Assembly: GCA_963717385.1 (NCBI GenBank)
Contig: CAVQWE010000006.1
Span: 248,001 to 312,000, forward strand
DNA: 64,000 bases
Reading direction: 5' to 3'
DNA from: Sva-07 sp963717385
GTDB lineage: Bacteria; Actinomycetota; Acidimicrobiia; Acidimicrobiales; Ilumatobacteraceae
The notes under the pieces were generated by a model that saw nothing but the letters and a program-made list of their open reading frames with translations, was not told the DNA's origin and did no database searches. This document shows positions 27,638 through 38,455 of this stretch, piece after piece (within the stretch, counting starts at the first letter, position 1; the number at the start of each line of letters is the position of its first letter). The position numbers and the translations under genes are program-made.

Positions 27638-28216
27638 TCGACGGGCGGGGCTGTCTCGTTGAAGGTGTACAGCACCGGGCGGTCACCACGGATCGCGATA
27701 CGACACACCGAGGCATGATCGAGGTGGCAGTTGAACGAAATGCCGATGTCCGACGCCGAGGGCCCACGCAACCGCCGACTTCATCGGAGACACATGGCTG
27801 ACCACCACGATGTTCTCGTCGGCGGCCCGCTCGACCAGGTCGACGCACGCAGCACGCACCCGTACGTCGAGCGCTGCCAACGACTCGCCCCCGTCCGGAG
27901 TGAAATCCGGATCGTCGCGCCAGCGCTGCCACACCACCGACGGCACCTCCGAGTGGGGGGTTCCCTCGTACTCGCCGTAGGACAGCTCCAGCCAACGGTC
28001 ATCGGTCTGGACGGGCAACCCGAAGGTTGCTGCAGTCTGCTGGGCACGTTTCAGTGGGCTCGAGATCACCGCATCGACATCTCCCCAACCGCGCACGTAG
28101 TCGGCGACCGCAAGCGCCTGCGCCCGCCCATGGTCATCGAGGTCTTGATCGAGCCGGCCCTGGAGCAGCCCTGCCGCATTCGCAGGTGTTCGGCCGTGAC
28201 GCACGAGGATCAGCAC
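27631..28216 (-). CDS. Histidine phosphatase (phosphoglycerate mutase-like), frameshifted
   Basis: About 195 residues. LVRHGRTPANAAGLLQGR holds the phosphorylated histidine (RHG) at residue 7, SSPLKRAQQTA and ELSYGEYEG follow, and VVVSHVSPMKS carries the second catalytic histidine near residue 142. A shift near 27748-27756 replaces the C-terminus; the other frame gives GISFNCHLDHASVCRIAIRG and a stop at 27631, the normal family ending. In mycobacteria a similar domain is fused to RNase H and lies next to the zinc-ribbon protein encoded two genes upstream here; that neighbourhood is conserved, the RNase H part is absent. Substrate unknown. Confidence 0.8.
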
Positions 28217-28241
28217 TCCGGCAGTGTCTCACAGCCCACGC

Positions 28242-28730
28242 TCAGCCCAGGCGTTCGGGCACTGCGTCGAGCTGACCGTCGCGCAGGAACTTCGCCCGCC
28301 GAGCACGATCACCCATGCCGTTGTGCCGCCACAGCCACACGCAGATCGCCAGACCGATCAGCTCCAGTACGACGCCGAGCGCCCCCCGATCGAGGATCGG
28401 CAGCGGCGAATCGTCGAACGACCACCCGAAGAACGGCCACCAGAACACTTCGGTGTTGTTCCAAGCGCCGTCGAACACCAGGTGCAGGATCATCCCGATC
28501 GGCAGGCCGAGCAGCACCTTGCGGATCGGCTTGCGACCCGCCGTCGCGAGCATCAGCACCGCGAGCAGGCCGACGCTGACAGTGAGGCTGTGCAGAGCCC
28601 GAGCGCCACCGAAGAGCCCGTCGGAAATCGGCAACACCGAGCCGACGATCAGCAACCGATTGTCGAAGCGTGGATCGCGGAACACCACCCCGACGGTGAC
28701 GATTGCGGTGCCGATGAACCAGAAGAACAC
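28242..28730 (-). CDS. Membrane protein with HxxxD motif, unknown function
   Basis: A 162-residue protein with about four hydrophobic segments (residues ~1-20, 47-63, 72-88, 118-135). MILHLVFDGAWNN near residue 80 and an early DPRFDNRLLIVGSVLPISDG contain His/Asp pairs like those in YdjM-type membrane-bound metal-dependent hydrolases, so it may belong to that group; this is tentative. It lies between the zinc-ribbon protein (9 bp upstream) and the histidine phosphatase in one minus-strand operon. Confidence 0.65.
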   Translation of the reverse strand: MFFWFIGTAIVTVGVVFRDPRFDNRLLIVGSVLPISDGLFGGARALHSLTVSVGLLAVLMLATAGRKPIRKVLLGLPIGMILHLVFDGAWNNTEVFWWPFFGWSFDDSPLPILDRGALGVVLELIGLAICVWLWRHNGMGDRARRAKFLRDGQLDAVPERLG

Positions 28731-28739
28731 GTGCGCCGT

Positions 28740-29483
28740 TCAGACGATGAGGAGTCGACCGCAGTCGGGGCAGTCGGTGACCCCGGTGTCGGCAGCTTCG
28801 TCCTTGACCGTGTCGATCTCGGCCGCCGACAGTTCGAGGTGACAACCCTGGCACTGCTTGCCGACGAGTCGGGCCACTGCGACCCCGAGCGCTGCTCGTT
28901 TGCGGTCGTAGGTGGCCAAGAGCGCCTCGGGCACCTGTGTGCGGAGTTCTGCACGACTCGCGGCGAGGTCGGCGAGCTCACGATCGATGTCGCCGACCTC
29001 GACGGCGAGGGCGTCGTCGGCATGACCCAACCGCGCACGGAGTTCTTCCTCTGCGCGTAGGTGCGTGGCCAGTTCGTCGTCGATTCGTGCCTGCTCTTCG
29101 AGCGATTCGAGTTCGTGCAGGTCGAGTTCGTCGATCTGTTCGCTCAGGGTCGCCGTTTCGTGCATGAGCGCCTCGGCCTCGCGTGGTGCGATCACCGTTT
29201 TCATCTGAGCGTCGAGGCGCTGGCGATGCGTCAGCAGCTCTGCACCGCGAGCTTCGGCCTGCTCGATGGATGTGCCGAGCTCGTCGATCCTCGCCCGCAT
29301 CGCCGCACGTGTGCGCTCCCATGCCTGCACGGTGCTGGACGCAGCGGCCAGGTCGTCACGCAGCGGCGAGTTCTCGCGGCGATGCGCAAGCTGGTCGGCC
29401 TGAGTGTCGACTCCTTGAAGCGCCAAGAGCAGCTCGGCGATCGTGCTCGGTTCGCTGTGCGCTGTCTCGGCGGTGTCGCTCAT
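28740..29483 (-). CDS. Coiled-coil C4-type zinc-ribbon protein (DUF164 family)
   Basis: A 247-residue protein. Residues ~15-180 form a long helical hairpin of charged heptads (for example ARIDELGTSIEQAEARGAEL), ending in a C4 zinc ribbon: CQGCHLEL near residue 207 and CPDCGRLLIV at the C-terminus. The family is widespread in actinobacteria and epsilonproteobacteria and has been linked to flagellar or nucleic-acid functions without a settled biochemical role. Here it heads an operon with a membrane protein and a histidine phosphatase. Confidence 0.88.
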   Translation of the reverse strand: MSDTAETAHSEPSTIAELLLALQGVDTQADQLAHRRENSPLRDDLAAASSTVQAWERTRAAMRARIDELGTSIEQAEARGAELLTHRQRLDAQMKTVIAPREAEALMHETATLSEQIDELDLHELESLEEQARIDDELATHLRAEEELRARLGHADDALAVEVGDIDRELADLAASRAELRTQVPEALLATYDRKRAALGVAVARLVGKQCQGCHLELSAAEIDTVKDEAADTGVTDCPDCGRLLIV

Positions 29484-29511
29484 CGCCCACCAGTGTGCCA
29501 GCTGTGACGCC

Positions 29512-31741
29512 TCAGCAGGGTCCCAGCACCGCTGCGATGGGCAACGACGGCAGCGGGGCGAGCGGATCGAGGTTGTCCGGCGGGATCGTGGTGCCGACCT
29601 GCACCGACTCGAGGATCGGCTCGGTCACCGGCGGAACGGTCTCCGCAGGCACCTCTCCCTCGGCGAGCGTGGTGGTGGGTGCGTTCGGATCGACGACGGC
29701 CGGCACCTCTCTGGTGCCCACGACGCGGAGCTCGCACTCGTTGCCTGGAAGGAACAGACGTGCGTTGGCACGCTTCGGCGACACCCGCTCCCAGTCGAGC
29801 GACGGGAAGAACACGTGGGCCGGTTCCATGAACGCGTTCCAGATCACGGCCGGGAAGTGGCCGCCCTGCACGTTTCGGCCGTAGCCCTCCGCGACGAACT
29901 CAGCGATGCCCCGCATCGGGGTGTACGCATTGGGGTCGCCAACCCAGACCGCCGTCGACAGCTGCTTGGTGCCGCCGACGAACCAGGCGTTGGTGTTGTT
30001 CTCCTGGGTGCCGGTCTTGCCGAAGGCCGGCCGTCGGTCGTCGAACGCAGCGCGGCGCCCGGTACCGCCGCCGTAGATCGGGCCCTTCATGATCTCGACG
30101 GTTTGCAGCGCAGCGTCGCGATCGAGGACCTGCGAGCCCGGGATCGAGGTGTGTGTAGATGCGCTCACCGTCAGGGCCGTCGACGAACTCGACGTAGTAC
30201 GGCTCGTGGTGCAGGCCCTCGTTCGCGAGCGCTTGCACGCCAGACGCCATGTCGAGCGGTGACATTTCGTTGGCGCCGGTGGCCAGGCTGGCGAACGGCT
30301 CGATCGGGCGGCGCTCCGACGCAGGCTGATCACGGTTGAGGTACGGCGACTCGGCCATCCGGTAGATCGTGTCGACCACCCGGTGCAGCCCGACGATCTG
30401 CGACAGCCGACCGAACGCACAGTTGATCGAGGCAGTCGTGTGCTCCTGCAACGTCACCACGCCACGGTTGACAGCGTCGGTGATGATGAACGGTTCGGCC
30501 TCGTCACCGGGGTTCGGCAGCACACACGGGCGCGTGCCGTCGAGGACGTCGTTCTGCTGGGCACCTGCCTGCACGGCGGCCGCGAGGATGAACATCTTGA
30601 CGCTCGAGCCGGTCTGGCGCGGCGACAACGCCATGTTGACCTCGCGCTCGTTCGGCACGAAACCACGGCCGCCGACCATCACCCGAATGGCACCGGAGGT
30701 CGAGTCGAGCGACACGATCGACGCATCGAAGTTGGCACCGAGCACCGACGGTGTGTCGGGCAACTCGTTGCGGGCCTGCTCGGCCATTGCCTGCATGTTG
30801 GCATCGAGCGTGGTGTGGATTCGCAGACCGCCACGGAACAGTTGGTTGTAGCGCTCCTGATAGGTGTCGCCGAGGATGTCGGTTCGGTTCAGGAGGTAGT
30901 CGCGCAGAGCTTCGGTGAAGTAGGTGCGGGTGAACGACCGGTCGGGCAGCGTGCGCGGCCGCGACGGCAAGACGAACTCTTCGGCGAGCTGCTCGCCCTC
31001 GGCCTCGGTGAGCTCTTCTTCGTCGACGAGGCGTTCGAGGACCTGCAGCCAACGTGCCCGGCTGCGCTCGGGCTCGTTGATGGGGTCGAAGCCCGACGGC
31101 GAACGCACCAGGCCGGCGAGGAACGCCGACTCGATGAACGTGAGGTCCTGGGCGCTCTTGGCGAAGTACGTCTCGGCGGCGGCCTCGATGCCGTAGGCGT
31201 TGTTGCCGAAGAACACCGTGTTCAGGTAGCGGGCCATGATGTCTTCTTTCGACATCTGGTTCTCGAGCATGCGGGCGTAGTGCATCTGCAGCAGCTTGTA
31301 GCGACCGTCGCGTTCGAGCCCGGCGAGGAAGTCGTTCTTCGCCACCTGCATCGTGATGGTCGACGCGCCCTGTTGGGGCGCATCCGACGCGAAGTTCGAC
31401 AGCGTCGCCCGCACGAGGCTGCGGATGTTGATGCCGTCATGAGTGAAGAACTCTTTGTCCTCCACCACCAAGAATGCATCGATGACGGCCTGGGGGATGT
31501 CCTCGAAGGCGATCGGCTGCGAGTTCTCGAGTTCGTAGAGGGCGATCTCCTGGCCGTTCACGTCGTAGACGTAGGTGCGTTGCGCGAGCGCTTCGAACTC
31601 GGGAAGCACCACCGGGAGCTCTTCGTGAGCGTTCGCTGTCGACCACACCCGTGGGGCGATGCCGACCACCGTGGCGGTGAGCAGCAGCGCGCCGGCGGCA
31701 ACGACGAGCAGCAGTCTGGGGATGAAGCCGACGACACGCAC
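29512..31741 (-). CDS. Class A penicillin-binding protein (one frameshift)
   Basis: About 742 residues: a bifunctional peptidoglycan glycosyltransferase/transpeptidase. One TM helix (residues ~8-28) precedes a GT51 domain with VVEDKEFFTHDG and QQGASTITMQVAKN. The transpeptidase domain shows SSVK (active-site Ser), SIN and KTGT motifs. A shift near 30155 in an ACACAC run (two bases probably lost) separates GERIYTH from TSIPGSQVLDRD; the KTG box lies after it, so both parts are needed. The C-terminal ~55 residues are a Thr/Pro/Glu-rich tail (VDPNAPTTTLAEGEVPAE). It polymerises and crosslinks the cell wall at the outer membrane face. No adjacent cell-wall genes. Confidence 0.9.
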
Positions 31742-31823
31742 AGTGACGAATCACGATAGTGCCGGTCGTCGCAGCGCCGACGTCAGGGCTACAGCTCCCC
31801 ATCGAGCGCTACCGTCGGTGGTG

Positions 31824-32867
31824 ATGCAACGTCGACCCGAAGTGGTGCTCTGGGGGGCCGGGATGGTCGCTGGCGTCCATGCTGCCGCCTGCCAGGCGCT
31901 GGAATGGCGGGTTGCGGGGGTTGCCTCGCGGACCGCTGCGCGTGCCGCTGACCTCGCTGCCACCCTGAACACCAGGGCCACCACCTTCGACGACCTACTC
32001 GCCCGCCGCCAGGGCGACATCGCCGTCGTCGCCACTCCCCCGGCCGACCACGTCGGCGCCACCGTTGCGCTCCTCGATGCCGGGTACCACGTCGTGGTCG
32101 AGGCGCCGATGACATGCACACTCGCTGGCGCCGACGAGCTGGTCGAGGCCGAGACACGGGCGCAGCGCCCGGTGTTGTACTCCGAGCATCTCGTGGCCGC
32201 TCCGGTGGTCGATGGACTCCTTGCACGAGTCGGCGGAATCGGCGCACTCACCCACCTCTCGGCGCGAGCCACCCAGGCACCACCGTCGTGGCGGCCCGAG
32301 GACGGCATCGACGCTCACTGGGGTGGCGGCGCCCTGTTCGACCTCGGCGTGCATCCGGTCGGACTCACCCTGCGCACCGCTTCCGAGTCCGGCGCCGGGC
32401 GCCCAGTCTCGCTGAGCGCTGTCATCGGCGACGCCGGCACCCGTCACGAACACGGCACGATCAAACTCCGTTTCGAGTCCGGGCTCGTCGCTACCGTGGT
32501 CGCTCGCTGGCAGCCAGGGGCAACGCCCAACTGGGACCTGCAAGCGTCGAGCGCCAGCGCCGTGCTGCGCGCCGACCTGTACCCGGCGCCGACGCTCGAA
32601 CACAACGGTGATCCCGTGCCGATCGGGGTTCCGATCCGGGCAGGAGGCACGTCGTTGGTCGACGACTACGGCTACGCACCCCAGCTGAAACGGTTCTGGA
32701 CCAACATCCGCACCGGTCGGCCCGTGCCGGCCACCTCACGCTTCGGACGTCAGGTACTCGATGTGATCTGCGCCGCACACTGGTCGGCCGGGCGTGACGC
32801 GATCGAGGTGCCGCTTCCCTTCAGCGGCCCACGCGACCAGACGCCCGCCCAACTCTTCGACACGTGA
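31824..32867 (+). CDS. Gfo/Idh/MocA-family oxidoreductase
   Basis: A 347-residue NAD(P)-dependent oxidoreductase. The Rossmann motif VVLWGAGMVAGVHAAA is at residues ~7-22, DIAVVATPPADHVGATVALL near 70, and the family VEAPMTCTLAGADELV takes the place of the usual EKP(L/M)-type loop (KP replaced by AP, so the catalytic lysine is not at its standard place). The Gfo/Idh C-terminal domain follows (AHWGGGALFDLGVHPVGLTL). The start ATG 31824 is chosen because upstream frame runs into the divergent PBP gene. The substrate is unknown; missing lysine makes a non-canonical activity possible. Confidence 0.82.
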   Translation: MQRRPEVVLWGAGMVAGVHAAACQALEWRVAGVASRTAARAADLAATLNTRATTFDDLLARRQGDIAVVATPPADHVGATVALLDAGYHVVVEAPMTCTLAGADELVEAETRAQRPVLYSEHLVAAPVVDGLLARVGGIGALTHLSARATQAPPSWRPEDGIDAHWGGGALFDLGVHPVGLTLRTASESGAGRPVSLSAVIGDAGTRHEHGTIKLRFESGLVATVVARWQPGATPNWDLQASSASAVLRADLYPAPTLEHNGDPVPIGVPIRAGGTSLVDDYGYAPQLKRFWTNIRTGRPVPATSRFGRQVLDVICAAHWSAGRDAIEVPLPFSGPRDQTPAQLFDT

Positions 32868-32894
32868 CGGTGGGCGTCTGACACCAATCGTCAC
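32864..32894. repeat. GGTGTC/GACACC palindrome, copy 2
   Basis: GACACCAATCGTCAC (32880-32894) pairs with an imperfect left arm from 32864 (three differences, two of which still allow G-U pairs). It covers the stop codons of two convergent genes, so it is placed as a bidirectional terminator. Confidence 0.65.
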
Positions 32895-34605
32895 GCCGTG
32901 GCGAGTTCGAGCTCTTCGTTGAGGTATTCGTCGCGGCACTTCGCTCGTTGGAGCTTGCCGCTCGAGGTCTTGGGCAGCGTGCCTGGCGTGACGAGCATGA
33001 CGTCGCGCGGTGGGAGCCCGCACACTTCGAGTGTGCGGTGATGAATCCGGTCGCGGATCGCGTCGAGATCGCCAGAGGTGTCGCTGATGCGCACCTCGGC
33101 CACCACCACGACGCTCTCCTTGCCCTTGTACCCCTCCATGCCGAAGGCGATGACGTTGCCGGCGCGTACGCCATCGAGCGGGCCGACGGCACGTTCGATG
33201 TCTTCGGGGAACACGTTGCGGCCGCCGACGATGATCACGTCCTTGATGCGCCCACACAGCACCAGCTCGCCATCGAGCAGGTAGGCGAGGTCGCCGGTGC
33301 ACAGCCAACCGTCGCGGAACAGCGCAGCTGTTGCGTCGGGGCGTTTGTAGTAGCCGGGGGTCACCGACGTACCACGAAGCAGCAACTCGCCGACGTGACG
33401 TTCGGGGACTTCGTCGTAGGTCTCGGGATCGACGACCTTCATCTCGAGACCGGGGACGGTCGTGCCGAGCAACGGGAGCCTGCGGGCGGTGAGGCCGAGC
33501 TCGTCGGGATCGTTGATCTCGACCGGTTTCGCGACCCGTTGGGTCTCGAGCACGAGGCGGTCGACCGTGTCGGTCCTGAGACCACGACCTCGCGGAGGAA
33601 AGGTGCCACCGATGGCCACTTCGGCCATTCCGAACGCAGGGAAGACACCGCCGGGCGTGAACCCGAAACGTGACGCTTCGGCAACGAACGCTTCGACTGC
33701 GTTGGGATCGACGGGCTCGGCGCCCGACAACGCAACGGTGAGTGATGAGAGATCGAGATCGTTCATCCGCTTGAGCGCCCGTGTGGCCAACACCCACGAG
33801 AAGTTCGGACCGGCGGTGGCGGTGGCCCGATAGTCGGAGAGCCACTGCATCCAGTTGCCGGGGTGAGCAAGGAAGTCCTGCGGTGCTGCTTGCACCAACT
33901 CGACTCCCTTGGTCATCGGAAGCGCAAGAAACCCAACGAGCCCCATGTCGTGGTACAGCGGCAGCCACGACACCATCACGTCGGCCTCGGTGAGCTCTGC
34001 ACCCTCGGCAACGGCGTCGATGTTGGCGCTGAGCACCCGGTCGGGGATCATCACACCCTTGGGTTCACTGGTCGAGCCGCTCGTGTACTGCAGGATCACG
34101 AGTCGTTCCGGGTCGTGTTGCGGGATCTCGAGCGCATCACCGGTCGGCACGTTCGCCGCTCCGGGCATCACTGCCTTCATCGCGATGATCGGTGGGTCGC
34201 CGTCGGCTGCGACATAGAAGTCGGCGAGCAGATCGTCGATGAGCACGAGCTTCGCGTCACCGTGGCGGATGCGGCTGCGGGTGCTCTCGATGAACACGTC
34301 GAGCGACCCCATCCGCATCGGCAGCGGCAGCACCATCGACGCTGCGCCGGCGAGCCAGCACCCGCGAATGATGGTGATCAACTCACGACTGGTCGGTCCG
34401 AGGATCGCGACGTGGTCGCCGGGAACGATGCCCCGAGCCTGCAGCGCGGCGCCGACGGCTCGCGCGTCGTCGTGGATCTGACGCCAGCTGACGCTGATCG
34501 GGTCGCCGCCGCCGGTCATCGACGATCCGACGAAGGTGACGCCGGTGCCCGAATCGGCAGCCGTCTCGAGGCGTTCGATCGTCGACAGCGTGTGGCGTCG
34601 GTCAT
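32891..34605 (-). CDS. Fatty acyl-AMP ligase / AMP-dependent synthetase
   Basis: About 571 residues. The adenylate-forming core is clear: YTSGSTSEPKGVM (A3), WLPLYHDMGLVGFL (typical of FAAL/FadD-type enzymes), AFGMAEVAIGGTF, GWLCTGDLAYLLDGELVLCG and the C-terminal lysine motif PKTSSGKLQRAKC. It activates a fatty acid as acyl-AMP, either for CoA transfer or for loading onto a carrier protein. The first 29 codons before ATG 34519 are also protein-like (HTLSTIERLETAADSG) but have no in-frame start; restoring one lost base near 34595 joins them to ATG 34605. No polyketide synthase or carrier gene is in view, so the acceptor is unknown. Confidence 0.85.
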
Positions 34606-34652
34606 GCGGTCGAGGCTAGTGGTTCCGTCCGAGCCGATCCGGATACGCCACT

Positions 34653-34685
34653 TGTAACGATGTGTGTCTGACACCAATCGTTACA
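34653..34685. repeat. GGTGTC/GACACC palindrome, copy 3
   Basis: TGTAACGATGTGTGTC (34653-34668) pairs with GACACCAATCGTTACA (34670-34685) with two mismatches. It lies 2 bp beyond the stop of the minus-strand zinc-ribbon gene and upstream of the acyl-AMP ligase start, so terminator for one and 5' flank for the other. Confidence 0.7.
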
Positions 34686-34687
34686 TG

Positions 34688-35013
34688 TCACTGCTGGCTG
34701 CCGCCGAGGCGGTCGGGAAGGTGTGTGGTGCGTCCGCCGCGCACCTTCACCTCCACGGGGTCACACGCGTGGCAGCCGTACTCGACGTGAATGCCCTGGA
34801 TGGACATCTGGCTGCCGCGGGACTTCTCGAGGATCACCTGCGGTCGGTGGTACAGGTCGTCGCCGCCGCAGGTGGGGCATCGAGGCCGCGGGTCGCGGGT
34901 CCACTGCGACTTTGCAGGCTGCGCAGGTCAGCTCGGATCTGACCGTCGTCGAGCGGCGTGCCGCTCAGGTCGTCATCGGTGCCGCAGCTCGGGCAGACGA
35001 TCTCGAGGGCCAT
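34688..35013 (-). CDS. Small double zinc-ribbon protein (frameshifted)
   Basis: About 108 residues when two one-base insertions are removed (near 34940 and in an AAA run near 34914). The start ATG 35013 gives MALEIVCPSCGTDDDLSGTP. Corrected frames then show LTCAAC, RPRCPTCGGDDLYHRPQV and GCHACDPVEVKVRGG, six or more cysteines in CxxC pairs that fit two zinc ribbons. The repair makes a continuous protein of sensible composition ending at 34688, which is the main evidence. Function unknown; zinc-ribbon proteins of this size often bind nucleic acids or act as small scaffold proteins. Confidence 0.65.
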
Positions 35014-35050
35014 ACGACCACGGTATGCGCCATCGCACCCCAGACGCGGC

Positions 35051-35129
35051 GACGGGACGACTGATCGATGTCAGTCGTCCCGTCGCTCCTCGTGTTCATT
35101 GGTGTCGGACACCTGCGGTGTCAGACACC
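35051..35129. terminator. Hairpin and two GGTGTC/GACACC cores in the gap before proX
   Basis: GACGGGACGACTGA (35051-35064) pairs perfectly with TCAGTCGTCCCGTC (35071-35084) over a 6-base loop. Downstream are two compact palindromes, GGTGTCGGACACC (35101-35113) and GGTGTCAGACACC (35117-35129). They lie between the minus-strand proX stop (35170) and the zinc-ribbon start (35013), so they could end proX transcripts. No gene is seen in 35014-35169. Confidence 0.6.
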
Positions 35130-35169
35130 TGGCGTGATCACGTCGGTGGACGTGTCAAGCCGGGTTGTC

Positions 35170-36232
35170 TCAGAGGAGGCCCTTCTCGGTCAGGTACGCC
35201 ACCGCCACGTCAGCAGGGTCTTCGCCGTCGGCGGAGACCTGACGCTGCAACTCGGCAATCGTCGCATTGTCGAGATCGGCGAGGATGGTGTCAGCGAGCG
35301 CCTCGAAGGCCTCGGGGGCCTGCTGGTACACGCTGTCGGGCATCGTCAGCGACACGTTGTAGAGGATGTTGATGCCCGGATCCTCGACGACTTCGAGGCC
35401 AAGGGCGGCGATGCGGCCATCGGTGGTGAAGATCTCACCGAACGTGCAGTTGCCATTGGCGGTCTCGTCGTAGATCACGCCGGTCTCCAGAATCTCCTGC
35501 TGGTCAGCGGGGATGGTGAGCCCAGTGGCTTCCTCGAGCAGCACGAGGCCGTCGGGGCGGTTCGGGTACTCGGTCTCCATGCAGACGGTGGCGTCAGGGT
35601 TCTCGTTGACGTACTCCATCATGGCCTGCAGGTCGCCGCCGGCTGCCGGCGAGTCACCGGCGGTGGCGAAACCGTACGTGTTGTTGAACGGCGACACGCC
35701 GAGCCAACGGATGTCGTTCTCGGCGAGGTCCATGCGCGCACACACTGTTGGTCAGTTCCACCGGGTCGAAGCTGGGGTCTTCCTGTGCGAGGTGCACGGT
35801 CCAGCCGGTGCCGTTGTACTCGCAGTACGTGTCGATCTCACCGGCGAGCAGCGCGTCGCGGTTGACGACGGTGCCGCCGAGGTTGGTCGAGTCGGTGACC
35901 GTGGCGCCACCGGCTTCGAGGCCGACGATCGCGAGCTGGCCGAGCACGAACTGCTCGACGAAGTCCTTCGAGCCGACGTTGATGTCGAGACCGCTGAAGT
36001 CGAGTTCGGTCAGTGAGGCCACCGAGTTGTCGTCGTCGCCAGCGGTCTCGCACTCGGCGCGTGCGCCATGTCGTCGCCGCCGGCTTCGGTGCTGTCGGAA
36101 GCTTCGGTGGTGGCGGCAGCGTCGTCTCCCCCATCGCTGCTGCTGTCGTCGTCGCTCCCGCACGCGCCGGCCACGAGGGCTACGGCGGCGAGTCCGGCGG
36201 CGAACCGCATTGATCTGTCGCTTGATTCTCAT
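35170..36232 (-). CDS. proX: Quaternary-amine ABC transporter substrate-binding lipoprotein (frameshifted)
   Basis: About 353 residues. A lipoprotein signal (FAAGLAAVALVAGACGS) is followed by an acidic Ser/Thr linker and an OpuAC-type domain: LDINVGSKDFVEQFVLGQL, CEYNGTGWTVHL, NNTYGFATAGDSPA and PDQ-like tail residues. OpuAC proteins bind glycine betaine, choline or carnitine. The start ATG 36232 has AAGGAG 8 bases upstream. At least three shifts (near 36212, 36050 and 35745) break it; all conserved segments are otherwise there. It is the last gene of a four-gene transporter operon after two permeases and an ATPase. Confidence 0.82.
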
Positions 36233-36321
36233 CAGTGTTTCTCCTTGTTGGTGTTCACGAGGTGTTCGGTGTTCGTTGTTCGATCGAGGACGCGCCGAAG
36301 CAGTGCTCGCGTGGAAACGAG

Positions 36322-37173
36322 TCAGAGGCCCTTCGGCCGAAGCGTCTTCTCGATCAGCGCGGCGATCCAATCGACCGTCAACGCAACGAGCGCGGTCATG
36401 ACCGCACCCGTGATCAGCACCAGGTCTCGGCTGAGCTTCAGCCCGGCGCTGATGGTGGCCCCCAGCCCTCCCCCACCGATCAGGTAGGCGAGTGCTGCCA
36501 TGCCGACCGTGATCACGAGCGCGGTGCGCACACCGGCGAGGATCACGGGGATGGCCAAGGGGAGCTCGATCTGTCGAAGGGCCTGGCGCTTGGTGAGCCC
36601 CATGCCGCGACCGGCTTCGATGACGTTCTTGTCGACCTGTTCGAGGCCGACCATGGTGTTGCGGAGCACGGGCAAGAGCGTGAAGAGCGACAGCGCCCAG
36701 ATCGTGGTCCACGGACCGCGACCGAGCCAGGCAAAGGCGAGCACGAGCAGGCCGAAGGCAGGGATGGCCTGACCCGGAGGTGGCGACGGCGAGGATCGGC
36801 GATCCGACGCGCTTGTACTTCGGACGGGTGAGCAGAATGCCGAGCGGCACCGCCATCACGACGGTGAACACGGTCGACCACAGCGTCAGCGACAGGTGCT
36901 GTTCGAGCTGGGGTCGCAGATTGGCGTCCCAATCGAGGGCCCGTTCGTCCTGGAAGATCTTGTCGGCGCTCTGGACGTACGAGTAGAGCAGGATGGAGCC
37001 GACGATCACGATGATCGGCGTGATGAACAGCCCGGCGTTCGTCTTGATCAGCCGCACCCCGGGTGGCAGCTGGTAGCCCGGACTTGACCGTCAGCTCGTC
37101 ATCGGGCTCGAAGGCGTGGATCTCGTCGACCTCCGCGACCTCGGTCGGGAACGTCGTGCAGCTGGGATGTCAT
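36322..37173 (-). CDS. Quaternary-amine ABC permease, second copy (frameshifted)
   Basis: About 283 residues. An N-terminal cytosolic part (EVAEVDEIHAFEPDDELTVK) precedes TM helices (FITPIIVIVGSILLYSYV; SLTLWSTVFTVVMAVPLGIL), and the BPD permease signature region VDKNVIEAGRGMGLTKRQAL that docks on the ATPase. GGGGLGATISAGL near the C-terminus is typical of ProW/OpuBB permeases. ATG 37173 overlaps the ATPase stop in an ATGA. Three shifts (near 37130, 37085 and 36778) interrupt it. It pairs with the permease upstream of the ATPase to form a heterodimeric channel. Confidence 0.8.
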
Positions 37174-38455
37174 CCGTGGCCCGCCCCCGATCCGTTGGAG
37201 CCGTTCGCTTCGCTGAGCTCAGCTTCCTGAACCGCCAGCTGCTCGTAGTGCTTCTTGGCCTGGCCACGCAGGCGCTTGAGCACGTCGGCGAGCACTTCGA
37301 TGTCGAGGATGCCCTGGCAACGGCCCTTGCCGTCGACGACGACGGCCTGACCGGCGTTCGACAGCAGCATCTCTTCGAGGGCGTCGTGCAGCGTGGCATT
37401 GGGTTCGACCGTCGCCATCACCGCTGCACCGGCTTGCGACAGCGGCGTTGCGGCGTCGGCGAGGTGATGGTCGTTGACCCAGCGGATCGGGCGCTGATCG
37501 CGTCGAGCACGAGCATCCACTTCTCCGGCGAGGCGTCGTACAGGCGCTGCGCGTCGGCGCGGTCGGTGTCGACGCTGACGATCGGCCAGTCTTCGGACAG
37601 CTGAAGGTCGCGCACCCGTTCGAAGTTGAGGCCCTTGAGCGTGGAGCCCGATCCGATGAAGTCGCTGACGAAGTCGTCGACCGGGTACGCCAGGATCCGC
37701 TCGGGCGTGTCGAACTGGCGGATCACCGACTGCTCGCCGAGGATGGCGATGCGGTCGCCCATCTTGATCGCTTCGTCGATGTCGTGGGTGACGAACACGA
37801 TCGTCTTCTTCAGCTCGCCCTGCAGGCGCAGGAACTCGTTCTGCAGAGCGATCGCGGGTGATCGGGTCGATGGCGCCGAACGGCTCGTCCATCAGCAGCA
37901 CGTCGGGGTCGCCGCCGAGCGCACGGGCCACGCCCACGCGCTGGGCCTGACCGCCGGACAGCTCCTTCGGATAGCGGTCGCGGTACTGGTTCGGGTCGAG
38001 CCCGGTGATCTCCAGCAGCTCGTCGACGCGTGCTGCGATCTCGGGCCTTGTCCCAGCCGAGCAGCTTCGGGCACGGTGGCGATGTTCTGGGCGATCGTCT
38101 GGTGCGGGAACAGGCCGATCTGCTGGATGACGTAACCGATCTGGCGGCGCAGTTGGTCGGCGTTGACCGTGGTGACGTCCTCGCCGTCGAAGATGATCCG
38201 ACCCGAGGTCGGCTCGATCATCCGGTTGATCAGGCGCAGCGTGGTGCTCTTGCCACAGCCGGAGGGGCCGACCAGCACCAGGATCTCGCCCTTGGGGATG
38301 CTGAGGTCGAGGTCGGCGACCGCGGGGATGTCGGATCCGGGGTACACCTTGCCGACGCCCTGGAGGTGGATCATCGGCGGCGGCGCGTCGTCGTTCAACG
38401 CTGCAGTCGCCTGGGGCGAGTAGCTGGTTGCGCCGGTGTTGTCCGTGACGCTCAT
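37170..38455 (-). CDS. proV: Quaternary-amine ABC transporter ATPase with CBS domain (frameshifted)
   Basis: About 428 residues. Walker A GPSGCGKST, LSGGQAQRVGVARAL signature, Walker B VLLMDEPFGAIDP and FVTHDIDEAIKMGDRIAIL define an OpuA/ProV-type ATPase. The C-terminal CBS domain (ATLHDALEEMLLSNAGQAVV; GILDIEVLADVL) is the part that senses ionic strength in OpuA transporters. The start ATG 38455 overlaps the upstream permease stop in an ATGA. Shifts near 38045, 37860 and 37480 break it. The tail ELSEANGSNGSGAGHG is low-complexity. Confidence 0.85.
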
